DNA from: Streptomyces sp. AC512_CC834
Lineage (GTDB): Bacteria > Actinomycetota > Actinomycetes > Streptomycetales > Streptomycetaceae
DNA length: 64,000 nucleotides
Reading direction: 5' to 3'
Assembly (NCBI RefSeq): GCF_019049325.1
Contig: NZ_JAGMUO010000023.1
Location: forward strand, 101,040 to 165,039
A model generated the notes under the pieces. That model did not search any database. It was not told where the DNA came from and worked only from the letters and a program-made list of their open reading frames with translations. Positions 53,722 to 61,741 of this stretch are shown here, one piece after another; position 1 is the stretch's first letter, and the number at the start of each line of letters is the position of its first letter. Made by a program: the position numbers and the translations under genes.

Positions 53722-54548
53722 CGGCCTGTCGCCGCCTCCGGTTTGCGGGCGACGGCGAAGACGCGGCGGAAGGGGAACGGCGTGCCGTGTGCCCCGGCGG
53801 GATAGGCGGCGCGCAGCACGTTGCGGTACTCCTCGACGAACGCGTCCCGGGCCTCGGGGTCGTCGTCGAGCGCGGCGAGTACGGGGCGCAGTCCCGTGCC
53901 CTTCACCCAGTCGAGGACGGCGTCCTCGCCGGGCAGCAGGTGGACGTACGTCGTCTCCCACACGTCGGCGGTGCAGCCGGTGCCGGTGAGGTGGGCGAGG
54001 TAGGCCTCGGGGGTGAGGACGGCGTCGTCGTGGCGCAGGACGCCGTCGAGGCGGCCGTGCCAGCGGCGGGAGTGGGCGAGTTCGCGCAGCAGGCGGTGGC
54101 TGGGGGCGTCGAAGTTGCCGGGCACCTGGAGGGCGAGGGTGCCGCCGGGGGTGAGGTGGTCGATCCAGTCGGGGAAGCGGTCGGCGTGGCCGGGGATCCA
54201 CTGGAGGGTGGCGTTGCTGACGAGGAGGTCGCACGGTTCGGCGGGGGTCCAGGTGCGGGCGTCTGCGGGGGCGAAGTCGAGGTGGCCGCCGCCGGGGGTG
54301 GGGCCGGCGTGCTGCCGGGCGCGTTCGAGCATCTGGGGTGAGTTGTCGTAGCCGGTGATGCGGGCGGTGGGCCAGCGGTCGGCGAGCAGGACGGTGACGT
54401 TGCCGGGGCCGCAGCCGAGGTCGGCGATGCGGGGCGGGTCCGCGGGGAGGTCCTGGACCCGGGCGAGGAGGTCGGTGAAGGGGCGGGCGCGGTGCCCGGC
54501 GTGGCGCAGGTACTGGGCGGGGTCCCAGGTGGGGGCGGTGGCGGGCAT
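53718..54548 (-). CDS. tam: Trans-aconitate 2-methyltransferase
   Basis: 276 aa, CTGGAGG before the ATG. SAM-dependent methyltransferase: motif I RIADLGCGPGNVTVLLADRWP (about 40-60), then ITGYDNSPQMLERAR. DLLVSNATLQWIPGHADRFPDWIDHLTPGGTLALQVPGNFDAPSH is typical of Tam, which methylates trans-aconitate, an aconitase inhibitor formed from cis-aconitate. The MarR-type gene across a 120-bp divergent region strongly supports tam/tamR. Confidence 0.92.
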   Translation of the reverse strand: MPATAPTWDPAQYLRHAGHRARPFTDLLARVQDLPADPPRIADLGCGPGNVTVLLADRWPTARITGYDNSPQMLERARQHAGPTPGGGHLDFAPADARTWTPAEPCDLLVSNATLQWIPGHADRFPDWIDHLTPGGTLALQVPGNFDAPSHRLLRELAHSRRWHGRLDGVLRHDDAVLTPEAYLAHLTGTGCTADVWETTYVHLLPGEDAVLDWVKGTGLRPVLAALDDDPEARDAFVEEYRNVLRAAYPAGAHGTPFPFRRVFAVARKPEAATGR

Positions 54549-54604
54549 GGAGCCTCCAGGAGGTGGCCGTACGGGGACGGGTACCCAGCGTCACCCGCAA
54601 ACTA

Positions 54605-54661
54605 TCTCGACGTCAAGACTGCCGACATCAAGAGACTTCACGTCGACACAACCACTACACT
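54605..54661. promoter_or_regulatory. TamR operator region and tamR promoter
   Basis: TCTCGACGTCAAGA (54605-54618) is a dyad with one mismatched pair. CGACATCAAGA at 54623-54633 repeats its right part 15 bp on, and an inverted half-site CTTCACGTCG lies at 54636-54645. A -10-like TACACT (54656-54661) lies 7 nt before the tamR ATG, so the transcript is probably leaderless and would be covered by the bound regulator. Confidence 0.65.
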
Positions 54662-54668
54662 GATCGTC

Positions 54669-55166
54669 ATGGAGGACGAGGTCGATCGGCTGGTCGCAGC
54701 GTGGCGCCGGGAGCGCCCGGACCTCGACGTGGAACCACTCGAGGTGCTGAGCCGCGTCAGCAGGCTGGCCCGGCACCTGGACCGCGCGCGCCGGCTGGCC
54801 TTCTCCGAACACCAGCTCGAACCCTGGGAGTTCGACGTGCTGACGGCACTGCGCCGCGCGGGCACCCCGTACCAGCTCTCACCGGGACAGCTCCTCACCC
54901 AGACCCTGGTCACCTCGGGCACGATGACCAACCGTATCGACCGGCTCGCGAAGAAGGGCCTGGTGGAGCGCCTGCCCGACCCCAGCGACCGGCGCGGCGT
55001 CCTGGTCCGGCTCACGGACGAGGGCCGGGACCGCGCCGACCAGTCACTGGCGGGCCTGCTGGCGCAGGAGCGCGCGATCCTGGGCGAGCTCTCCCACGCC
55101 CAGCGCAGCGAACTGGCGGCCCTGCTACGCCAACTGACCGCCCCGTTCGACAACATCCCTGGTTAG
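54669..55166 (+). CDS. tamR: MarR-family regulator TamR
   Basis: 165 aa. Winged helix: EPWEFDVLTALRRAGTPYQLSPGQLLTQTLVTSGTMTNRIDRLAKKGLVERLPDPSDRRGVLVRLTDEG. Recognition helix around TSGTMTNRIDRL, and wing DPSDRRG. An extended N-terminal helix (VDRLVAAWRRERPDLD) is typical of the TamR/UrtR group. In S. coelicolor TamR responds to citrate, cis/trans-aconitate and isocitrate and derepresses tam (established work, from memory). The last 42 bp overlap the convergent regulator gene. Confidence 0.92.
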   Translation: MEDEVDRLVAAWRRERPDLDVEPLEVLSRVSRLARHLDRARRLAFSEHQLEPWEFDVLTALRRAGTPYQLSPGQLLTQTLVTSGTMTNRIDRLAKKGLVERLPDPSDRRGVLVRLTDEGRDRADQSLAGLLAQERAILGELSHAQRSELAALLRQLTAPFDNIPG

Positions 55167-55892
55167 ATCGGCGGGCCCCACCCCGGCCCTGCGGGCCAGC
55201 GCGACGGCGGCGAGGGTGGAGTGGACGCCCAGTTTGCCCAGGACGTTCTGCATGTGGGTGCGCACGGTGTGCGGGGACAGGTACAGCCGCTCGGCGACCG
55301 CCTTGCGTCCGAGCCCGGCGACCATGCAGCGCAGTACCTCACGCTCCCTCGGCGTCAGGGACTCCACCAGCCGCTCGCTCTCGGTGCGGTGCTTGCGGGC
55401 GGCGGTCAGTTCGCGCAGGACGCCGGTGAGCAGGGCAGGCGGCAGATGCGTCTCGTCGCGCAGAACGCCGCGGATGACGCTGAGCAGCCGCGACAGGGAG
55501 CAGTCCTTGGCCACCCACCCGCAGGCGCCTGCCCCCAGCGCGAGGGCCGCCCGCCGGGGGTCGTCCTTCTCGGCGAGGACGACGATCCGTACGCCCGGCT
55601 GCCCCGACCGCACCCCGGCGACCAGCGAGATCCCGTCCACCAGCCCGTCCTCGTTGCCGTCCCGCACGGGGACGGCGGGCCGGGCGCCGGGCACGTGGCC
55701 GCCCAGGTCGGCGTCGACGAGCAGCACGTCGAACCGCCGCCCCTCGGACGCGGCCCGCTCCAGGCAGCGCAGTGCGGCCGGACCGCTGCCGGCCGCGGAG
55801 ACGTCGACGTCGGGCTCGGCGGCCAGCGCGGCCGCGAGCGACTCGGCGAAGATGCGATGGTCGTCGACGACCAGGACTCGGATACGAACCAC
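55125..55892 (-). CDS. NarL-type response regulator
   Basis: 255 aa from the GTG at 55892 (GGGAGGGGG ahead). The receiver has RIRVLVVDDHRIFAESLAAAL (acidic pair), DVLLVDADLGGHVPG with the phospho-acceptor Asp, and IVVLAEKDD with the Lys. An insert between beta-3 and alpha-3 (GARPAVPVRDGNEDGLVDG) is longer than usual. LuxR HTH: LTPREREVLRCMVAGLGRKAVAERLYLSPHTVRTHMQNVLGKLGV. No kinase gene is adjacent. Ends convergent with tamR, overlapping by 42 bp. Confidence 0.92.
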   Translation of the reverse strand: MVRIRVLVVDDHRIFAESLAAALAAEPDVDVSAAGSGPAALRCLERAASEGRRFDVLLVDADLGGHVPGARPAVPVRDGNEDGLVDGISLVAGVRSGQPGVRIVVLAEKDDPRRAALALGAGACGWVAKDCSLSRLLSVIRGVLRDETHLPPALLTGVLRELTAARKHRTESERLVESLTPREREVLRCMVAGLGRKAVAERLYLSPHTVRTHMQNVLGKLGVHSTLAAVALARRAGVGPADLTRDVVERGGQLA

Positions 55893-56216
55893 GAAACCCC
55901 CTCCCCCAGGCTCCGCCAGGAGCAGGGGATACCCATCGTCTGTCCGTCCTCGGAAGACGACACCCGACACGAGTACAACACCCGGCACGGGTACGACGCC
56001 CGAAGCCCCGTATCCAGCTATGTGCTCGGTACTCCGGGACGGGCCGCCGCAGCCGCACGACCGCCGCCGTGCGGTAACCGCTACCCCCGCCCCGGGCGTC
56101 GTACCCGGCTGTCTCGCCCCCTGAACGGCACCGGCCCCCACCGGTGCTGTTCATCAGAGTACGGGCGGGCGCCGGGAGCGGAAGGCTATTTGCAGAACTG
56201 ACCGCCCGGCACGTTT
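55893..56216. promoter_or_regulatory. 324-bp divergent region between the response regulator and GNAT genes
   Basis: No gene supportable. It contains a doubled unit close to ACACCCGACACGAGTAC / ACACCCGGCACGGGTAC (about 55960-55996) and a degenerate third copy, possibly operator sites of the regulator gene or slippage. No clear promoter. Confidence 0.45.
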
Positions 56217-56672
56217 ATGGTGAGCCGCATGTTTCGTCTTGTGACAGAAGTCGACAAAGAACGGCGCGATCTGCTGCGCACCCGGCTACGGGAGACGAAC
56301 ACGGCGGCGTCCTCCATCCTGCGTTCCCTGCGCGGAACCCCTCACGAACGCGAATTCCCGCTGCACGTCTGGGTGCTGGACCAGACCGGAGCCCTGGCGG
56401 GCGGCCTGGTCGGCCACACCTGGGCGACCTGGCTCCACGTGACCTACCTCTGGGTCGACGACGGCTGCCGGGGCTCGGGCCTGGGCTCCGCCCTCCTCGA
56501 CGAGGCGGAACGCACGGCCCGCACCGAACGGGGCTGCGCGGCCGCCCGCGTGGAGACCTGGGACTTCCAGGCCCCGGGCTTCTACACGAAGCACGGCTAC
56601 GACGTGATGTGCGTGATCCCCGACTACCCGCCGGGGATCACGGAGTACACGCTGGTGAAGCGATGGGAATGA
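56217..56672 (+). CDS. GNAT-family N-acetyltransferase
   Basis: 151 aa (starts at 56217 ATG, 56220 GTG or 56229 ATG are all possible). GNAT core: LHVWVLDQTGALAGGLVGHTWATWLHVTYLWVDDGCRGSGLGSALLDEAERTARTERG, with the acetyl-CoA loop CRGSGLGSAL. The C-terminal strand is WDFQAPGFYTKHGYDVMCVI. It acetylates a small amine or a protein; the substrate is not known. Stand-alone gene. Confidence 0.9.
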   Translation: MVSRMFRLVTEVDKERRDLLRTRLRETNTAASSILRSLRGTPHEREFPLHVWVLDQTGALAGGLVGHTWATWLHVTYLWVDDGCRGSGLGSALLDEAERTARTERGCAAARVETWDFQAPGFYTKHGYDVMCVIPDYPPGITEYTLVKRWE

Positions 56673-56705
56673 AGGAGCCGAACCGCTGTCGGGCGCCGGG
56701 CGCCG

Positions 56706-57305
56706 TCACTCGGGATCCAGCCCCATGTCCTTCGCGCTGTAACGGGGCAGGCCGGCCGTGTCGACGGTCCAGGTGCCGAGCTCGGTGACAAGGGTGACCG
56801 GCTCTCCGTACGGAAGGTGCAGCCGGTTCTCGTATGCGGGCCGGCCCTCGGTCCTGCCGATGCTCCACTGGTAGGTCCAGGTGCCGTCGCGCGGGTCGAG
56901 GATCAGGTAGTGGGGGATGCCCATGGCGGGGTAGTCGCGGCTTTTGTCGCGGTAGTCGTTGTCCGGGTTGGAGGGGGAAACGATCTCGATCGCCAGGACG
57001 ATCTCGTGAGGGTCGAGGGGGTCGTCGGTCTGCATGGCGTCGTAGGAACAGACGTGCAGGTCCGGGACCCGAAGTTTGCCGAGCAGCTCGTCGTCGGTGT
57101 CAGTGGCCCCGAACACGCCCCAACCATCCTGGAGTTGCGAAGTGATCCGGTCCCGCACGTGCGTCGCCGTCAGCCGGTGGCGCGGACCCGGACTCAGCAC
57201 CATGACAATCTTCCCGTCACTGATCTCGGGCCAGGCGAGACCGGGCGGGGGTGTGAATTGGTCACGCATGTCGCGCAGCCGCCGGTACAGGGTCTGCTGA
57301 GTCAT
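56706..57305 (-). CDS. Uma2-family (DUF820) PD-(D/E)XK nuclease-like protein
   Basis: 199 aa from the ATG at 57305 (GGGAGG ahead). The DUF820/Uma2 pattern has LRVPDLHVCSYDAMQ (Asp), EIVLAIEIVSPSNPDNDYRDKSRDYPAMGIPHYLILDPRDG (E-I-V core, Lys) and TYQWSIGRTEGRPAYE. The catalytic set of the restriction-endonuclease fold is present. These genes are spread and multiplied in Streptomyces and cyanobacteria. Role unclear, possibly mobile-element or defence linked. Convergent with the GNAT gene (34-bp gap). Confidence 0.88.
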   Translation of the reverse strand: MTQQTLYRRLRDMRDQFTPPPGLAWPEISDGKIVMVLSPGPRHRLTATHVRDRITSQLQDGWGVFGATDTDDELLGKLRVPDLHVCSYDAMQTDDPLDPHEIVLAIEIVSPSNPDNDYRDKSRDYPAMGIPHYLILDPRDGTWTYQWSIGRTEGRPAYENRLHLPYGEPVTLVTELGTWTVDTAGLPRYSAKDMGLDPE

Positions 57306-57367
57306 GGGTCCTCCCAACCTCCAGTGTGAAGGCGACTGCCGTCGGCTGCGGGCGTGAATGCTCCCGC

Positions 57368-58273
57368 TCACCCGGAGTCGGCCGAAGTGTCCGCCACAGC
57401 GCTGATGACGACTTCGGCCCAGACCGTCAGCCCTCCACCCGTCCGCCGTGTCCCCCACCGGGTGGCCAGCGCGTCGGTGATCAGCAGACCTCGCCCGCCT
57501 TCGCACTCCGACCCGGACCCACCGGCCGACGCCGAGATCTCCGGCGTATCGCCGCTCCTGCCGTCGTCGGTCACACCGACCGTGACGGTGTCGGCGGTGA
57601 GGGCGCAGGTGATCGCGACGGTACGGCTGTCCGTGTGCTCCAGGGCGTTGGCGACCAGTTCGCCGGTGATGGCCACGAGGTCGTCCGTCGTAGCGGCCGG
57701 CAGCCCCCAAGACCGGCATGTGTCACGGACGTAGTGCCGTGCGATCCGGGCAGAGGCGAGGTCCCCGCCGGGGAGGGTGAGCAGGCCGTAGGCGCGGAGT
57801 GCCGGTGCAGTCCCGCCCACCCACTCCCGTTCGGCCTCCCAGGGTGCTGTTGGCGAGTCCCCGAGCGGGCAGGGATTGGACAGTTTGTCCCGATGGAAAC
57901 GCCACTCTGACGGCGTGTCGCTGGGACAAACTGTCCAATCATGAACCTCGGACCACCTTGAGTCGGACGGCTGTCCGGCCGATTCACCGGTTCCCCTGAG
58001 GCGGGCGCCCCGGGACTCGGCGATGAGCAGGGCATCTGCGAGCGCGTCCGCCAACTGACCGGTCAGGAGACGGAGCTCCCCGGCTTTCGGCCGCTGCTCC
58101 TCCAGCGCGTCCCGTGCCCTGCCGAGCAGCCGCTCCCCCAAGCCGAGCTGCACCGCCTCCATACGGTCCGCGAGCCGGGACACGGGCCCGTCCCCATCCG
58201 TGAGAAGCACGGCCGTGCGCCCATGACCGTCAGGGCAGGGCAGGATCCGCACACGATCCGTCCTCTCGCTCAT
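57368..58273 (-). CDS. Anti-sigma-type HATPase domain protein with an extra N-terminal domain
   Basis: 301 aa, ATG at 58273 overlapping the upstream small gene (ATGA). Residues 1-97 (RVRILPCPDGHGRTAVLLTDG...ELRLLTGQLADALADALLIAESRG) look like a separate small actinobacterial domain. From about 150 there is an RsbW/SpoIIAB-like ATPase: GGDLASARIARHYVRDTCRSWGLP, DLVAITGELVANALEHTDS (N-box), VTDDGRSGDTP and GGRGLLITDALATRWG. The stretch between (100-150) is coded over a perfect 16-bp inverted repeat, as if two genes had been fused across an intergenic region. Possible anti-sigma factor paired with the XRE/DUF397 genes nearby. Confidence 0.8.
   Translation of the reverse strand: MSERTDRVRILPCPDGHGRTAVLLTDGDGPVSRLADRMEAVQLGLGERLLGRARDALEEQRPKAGELRLLTGQLADALADALLIAESRGARLRGTGESAGQPSDSRWSEVHDWTVCPSDTPSEWRFHRDKLSNPCPLGDSPTAPWEAEREWVGGTAPALRAYGLLTLPGGDLASARIARHYVRDTCRSWGLPAATTDDLVAITGELVANALEHTDSRTVAITCALTADTVTVGVTDDGRSGDTPEISASAGGSGSECEGGRGLLITDALATRWGTRRTGGGLTVWAEVVISAVADTSADSG
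57876..57938. repeat. Perfect 16-bp inverted repeat inside the HATPase gene
   Basis: TTGGACAGTTTGTCCC (57876-57891) and its exact complement (57923-57938) with a 31-bp spacer. It lies in the inter-domain stretch of the coding region. The arms contain the inner palindrome-like GGACAGTTTGTCC (one mismatch at the centre), so each arm is itself a dyad, like a pair of operators. Confidence 0.85.
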
Positions 58274-58593
58274 GACGCCGCCGCCGGGCAGCCGTGGATG
58301 TCACGGGTGTCGAGGTCAACTCCGTACGTCGCACACCACAGGACATCGCGACGCAGCCGCTGGATACGTACCTTCTCCTCGCGCTCGTACGCAGTGATGT
58401 AGGGACGGACGAGGCGGGTGGCGGCACCGTCGATAGGCTCGTGCCAGTGACGGACGGTGGGAGCGAGTGGCGGCCGCCGCGACATCAGCCGATCTGCCCG
58501 CCATCGCGTCTGGTGCACCGTCGTCTCCCGACCGGCGGGCGGCCTGCGAAACAGCCGCAGCCAGTCGGTGACTTGCGAGATCAGTCGTCGCAC
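58270..58593 (-). CDS. Small basic protein upstream of the HATPase gene
   Basis: 107 aa from the GTG at 58593, 5 nt after AAGGGAG; the ORF start at 58707 has no RBS. Arg-rich N-terminus (VRRLISQVTDWLRLFRRPPAGR), then RLVRPYITAYEREEKVRIQRLRRDVLWCATYGVDLDTRDIHG. This C-terminal pattern recurs in small Streptomyces proteins next to ATP-binding and XRE regulators. No known function. Translationally coupled to the HATPase gene. Confidence 0.75.
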   Translation of the reverse strand: MRRLISQVTDWLRLFRRPPAGRETTVHQTRWRADRLMSRRPPLAPTVRHWHEPIDGAATRLVRPYITAYEREEKVRIQRLRRDVLWCATYGVDLDTRDIHGCPAAAS

Positions 58594-58863
58594 GATGACT
58601 CCCTTGAAGGGGTTGAGCCAGTAGGACCTGATGCACGCACAACGGCTGCCGCTCATGAGGTCGAAGACTCTGGCGGCGCCTGTTGCGCTCGCCAGACACG
58701 ATGGCATTGAATTTCAATCATCGATACTCAATCACCCAACCGTCCCTCAACCGGGTGAACTTCAGGACGTCAGCACCAATTACGGGCGGGCTACGTACGC
58801 TCTCCATGGCCGCGCTCGCCCGACAGGGGCGTAAGGGCATCGAAGACCGAGTAGGAGACACAG

Positions 58864-59745
58864 ATGGCGACCGCGCGAGGATCAGCGGGTCCTGCCGGGC
58901 GGATGCAGATCGCCCGTGGACTCAAGACGCTCCGGACCGGGGCCAAACTGACGCAGTCCGAGGTGGCCAAGCGCGCAGGAGTCTCCGTCGGGACAGTCAA
59001 CCGATACGAGACATGGCAGGACCGGGCCAAGCTCAGGATCCCCACGGTGAAGGCGATTGCCGACTCCTGCGGTGCCACAGCCGAAGAACTCGAGACCTTG
59101 GTCGACCTGGTTCGCAATCAGGAAAACGGCTGGTGGATGGAACATCCGGCCGTGCCCGAAGTCATGGACCCTCTGATGTCCTTCGAGGACGTGGCCGAGT
59201 ACGAGCACGTCTTCGCCAACGCGCTGGTACCGGGCCTGCTACAGACGCCGCGTTACGCGCTGGCCCTGCACGAGGCCCAGGGAGTTCGCACCGAAGCCAA
59301 GGTGATCGCAAGCGAAGTGGACGCGCGCATCAAGCGCCAGGGGATCCTGGACCGTACCCCCGCGCTCCACCTGTGGGTGGTCCTCGACGACGCCGTCCTC
59401 AGACGGCACGTCGGCGGTGTGACCGTCATGGGTGAGCAGATCGACCATCTGATCGGCATGGCAGACCGACCCAATGTGGACATCCAGGTTCTTCGGTTCT
59501 CGGCGGGCGCGCACGCGGCCGGCTCAGGCGGTCACTTTCTGCTCCTGGGACGCGACGACGAACGGGATCCGCTCAACAGCATGAACGTGGTCTATCTGGA
59601 ACTGCACAGGCGGGGCCTGTACCTCGACGAACCCACCGATGTGCACAACTACAAAATCATGTTTGACTACCTGCGATCGCAAGCGGCCGACACCGCGACC
59701 AGCCTTGACCTGCTGGCCGCAGCACGACGGGAGCTCACCCCATGA
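58864..59745 (+). CDS. XRE-family HTH regulator with DUF5753 (BldB/WhiJ-type system)
   Basis: 293 aa, GTAGGAGA before the ATG. HTH at about 18-75: LKTLRTGAKLTQSEVAKRAGVSVGTVNRYETWQDRAKLRIPTVKAIAD. The DUF5753 part is at about 105-285: EYEHVFANALVPGLLQTPRYALALHEA, VDARIKRQGILDRTPALHLWVVLDDAVLRRHVGG and VQVLRFSAGAHAA-like segments. These are the WhiJ-like partners of DUF397 proteins, many of which influence Streptomyces development. The DUF397 gene follows with a 4-bp overlap. Confidence 0.93.
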   Translation: MATARGSAGPAGRMQIARGLKTLRTGAKLTQSEVAKRAGVSVGTVNRYETWQDRAKLRIPTVKAIADSCGATAEELETLVDLVRNQENGWWMEHPAVPEVMDPLMSFEDVAEYEHVFANALVPGLLQTPRYALALHEAQGVRTEAKVIASEVDARIKRQGILDRTPALHLWVVLDDAVLRRHVGGVTVMGEQIDHLIGMADRPNVDIQVLRFSAGAHAAGSGGHFLLLGRDDERDPLNSMNVVYLELHRRGLYLDEPTDVHNYKIMFDYLRSQAADTATSLDLLAAARRELTP

Positions 59746-59999
59746 ACGAGACGCAGCCCGCGCCGTTCCCCGTAACGGCAGGTTGGTTCAAGAGCAGTTA
59801 CAGCGCGGCGAACAACGAATGCATTGAAGTGGCCCACACCGTTGCACAAGTGGGCATACGTGATTCAAAAGTCTCAGGTCGACGTGGGTTCACCGTAAGC
59901 GCCGACGCATTCGCGCTGTTCGTCGTGGGCCTGAAAGATCGTGGATGTGGCGTTGGGTCACCGCTGGTCAGCAGAGCACGACAGCTACCGTCTCGGTGA
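59742..59999 (+). CDS. DUF397 protein (partner of the XRE regulator)
   Basis: 85 aa, ATGA overlap with the XRE gene. DUF397 core: WFKSSYSAANNECIEVAHTVAQVGIRDSK (about 15-43), then FTVSADAFALFVVGLK, where the family normally ends. Here about 17 further residues (DRGCGVGSPLVSRARQLPSR) follow, probably after loss of the normal stop. DUF397 proteins are small modulators that oppose or bind their HTH partner (BldB/WhiJ systems). Confidence 0.9.
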   Translation: MNETQPAPFPVTAGWFKSSYSAANNECIEVAHTVAQVGIRDSKVSGRRGFTVSADAFALFVVGLKDRGCGVGSPLVSRARQLPSR

Positions 60000-60124
60000 G
60001 CTTCTCCGGGGCGGCGCCACGGACGTTTGTGCGTGGCGCCTGGTCACCTCGGGCCAGACCGTCTCAAACTCGGAACCGATGGGGATGTCCTGGAATTCCA
60101 CCGGGACCACGAAGCCGACGCGAG

Positions 60125-60766
60125 TCACGAGCCGTTCCCCCCTGGGCCATCGAGACAGTCTCCATCGACAGGGGGTGGCGAGGGAGGAGGCCCCCACTGC
60201 TGAGCGCGTTGCTGTCTATAGCGCTCCGCCTTGCGCCGATTGCTTTCGTACCAGCCCCTCATCCAGCGGGGGACCAGCGCGGCTACGACAGCCAGAAGGA
60301 CGGCTAGCACAACCAGAGCCAGCGCTCGGCCAGGAACGTTGTGAGCCAACCAGGCCAGGACGAGGAACCCGATGCTGAGCAACGCTGTGAAAACAACCAG
60401 CCCGCGCGAGCCATGCGTCTCGTATACGGTCATGTTCTGACGCGCAGAGGCGGCTTCTGCGGGCGCGATCGGCCGGCCCAGTACGCCCGGTGTTCCGGTG
60501 TGGGGACACGCCTGAGTCAGCAGGGGGCCACCGGTGCGCAGTCGGTCCAGCGCGACCTGTGCTCGTCGACGGACATCCGGGGAGTCGTCTCGGAGGTAGG
60601 TCAGTCGCCACTGCCCCCGGGTGACGATGTCCCTCTCGTGAAGCTTGTAGCCCAACTCGAAAGCGATCGCCTCGATCCTGTCAATCTTCATTACTTCGAG
60701 GCCCCGAAGCGTGAACTCTGCAGTGCCTCGCCCGTCGAAGTACGCAAGGATTTGATCATTTTTCAC
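60125..60766 (-). CDS. Membrane protein with N-terminal soluble domain, unknown function
   Basis: 213 aa, GTG start at 60766 (RBS unclear). Residues 1-85: QILAYFDGRGTAEFTLRGLEVMKIDRIEAIAFELGYKLHERDIVTRG, then RLRTGGPLLTQACPHTG. Two helices at about 120-165 (GLVVFTALLSIGFLVLAWLA and ALALVVLAVLLAVVAALVP). Basic cytoplasmic tail ending in Pro-rich sequence. No family recognised. Slightly lower GC than neighbours. The gap 60000-60124 before its stop holds nothing evident. Confidence 0.7.
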   Translation of the reverse strand: MKNDQILAYFDGRGTAEFTLRGLEVMKIDRIEAIAFELGYKLHERDIVTRGQWRLTYLRDDSPDVRRRAQVALDRLRTGGPLLTQACPHTGTPGVLGRPIAPAEAASARQNMTVYETHGSRGLVVFTALLSIGFLVLAWLAHNVPGRALALVVLAVLLAVVAALVPRWMRGWYESNRRKAERYRQQRAQQWGPPPSPPPVDGDCLDGPGGNGS

Positions 60767-60772
60767 TAGGGC

Positions 60773-61088
60773 TCACTTCTCCTGCCGTGCGGTTCGGGCC
60801 TTCTCACTCAGTCCGAGTTCGAGAGCCTGGCGATGGTCCTGCGGAGCGAAGTAGCCCAGTACGGGCGGATCGGCGATGAAGGACGCAGTCCCCGCCGACT
60901 TACCACCTCCGTTCTTGGACCAATCAAAGACGATCACGCCGAAGACACCCGGCTGACACCTTGTCACCGTCGACCTCGGCCGACGCGTCGGAGTCGACTT
61001 CGGTCACGGAAGGGGCGGGATCCGGGGTAGCCCATGCGGTGTTCGGAATTCTGGCCGAGACCAGAGCCAGAAGGACAATGGTGCCCAT
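60773..61088 (-). pseudogene. Frameshifted small exported/membrane-protein gene
   Basis: A start at 61088 reads MGTIVLLALVSARIPNTAWATPDPAPSVTEVDSDASAEVDGDKV, a signal-peptide-like N-terminus. That frame then turns to nonsense (SAGCLRRDRL). One nucleotide later the other frame gives QPGVFGVIVFDWSKNGGGKSAGTASFIADPPVLGYFAPQDHRQALELGLSEKARTARQEK and a stop. Removing one T near 60956 would join them into a ~100-aa protein. Either a real frameshift or a sequencing error in a functional gene. Confidence 0.5.
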
Positions 61089-61258
61089 CCGGGGCGACGT
61101 GATCAGCCTTCGCACGCGGACAGGGCCAGGACCACGGTCAGCGCGGCGGCGGTGAGGGGGGTGGAACGGCGGTTCACGGGTGGCTCCCGGTGGGGCGAGG
61201 TTCACACGACTATGCCCACGCTCTCTACCGAGAGTGACGAAAAACAGTCGGGTTCCCG

Positions 61259-61464
61259 TCAGACCACCCGCCGCGCCCCCACTGACGGCACCGCCTCGAA
61301 CACCCGAGGCGCCGTGAAGCCCGCCGTCGCGAACGCCTCCTCCACCGCCTTGATCACAGACTCCACGTCAGGACGATCGCCGAGCCGCCGAAGCCGCCGC
61401 CGGTCATCCGGGCACTGAGGACGCCGGAGGCGAGGGCCGTGTCGACGACCAGGGAACGGCAAAG
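61259..61464 (-). pseudogene. 3' remnant of galactokinase (galK)
   Basis: Minus strand: LCRSLVVDTALASGVLSARMTGGGFGGSAIVLT, with the galactokinase motif 3 region (GGGFGG), in one frame (from 61464). Then DVESVIKAVEEAFATAGFTAPRVFEAVPSVGARRVV and a stop in another frame (to 61259). That is the exact C-terminal end of GalK, with a small internal deletion and frameshift near 61370. Nothing of the N-terminal three-quarters remains: homology ends where the 15-bp hairpin begins (61465). No galT or galE is seen. Confidence 0.85.
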
Positions 61465-61501
61465 GGCCCGGGCCGTGGCGGGGGAAGCCACGGCCCGGGC
61501 C
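61465..61501. terminator. Hairpin at the galK junction
   Basis: A perfect 15-bp stem (61465-61479 with 61487-61501) with a 7-nt loop. It abuts the truncated galK remnant and precedes the T7SS-type cassette. It may be a terminator brought by the inserted DNA. The following 240 bp (61502-61741) before the WXG100-like gene hold no gene; a promoter should lie there. Confidence 0.7.
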
Positions 61502-61741
61502 GGTATGCGAGGTGGGGCTGACGGGCGCGAGACGGGTGCCTGTCGCGAGATCGGACTGACGTAAACTCAACTGGCGCCCCCCAAAGCCCCGTCGATAGCG
61601 TCGGTACGCGGCCAAAAGTCGCCGCACTGACCGCAGCCGCGACCCTGATATCTATCAAAGTATGCCCGCGCCTCGCCGCCTTCGTGAGCCGCCAGCTTCC
61701 CCGCCCATACATCTTAACCTTCACAGACAGGACTGATTCTC

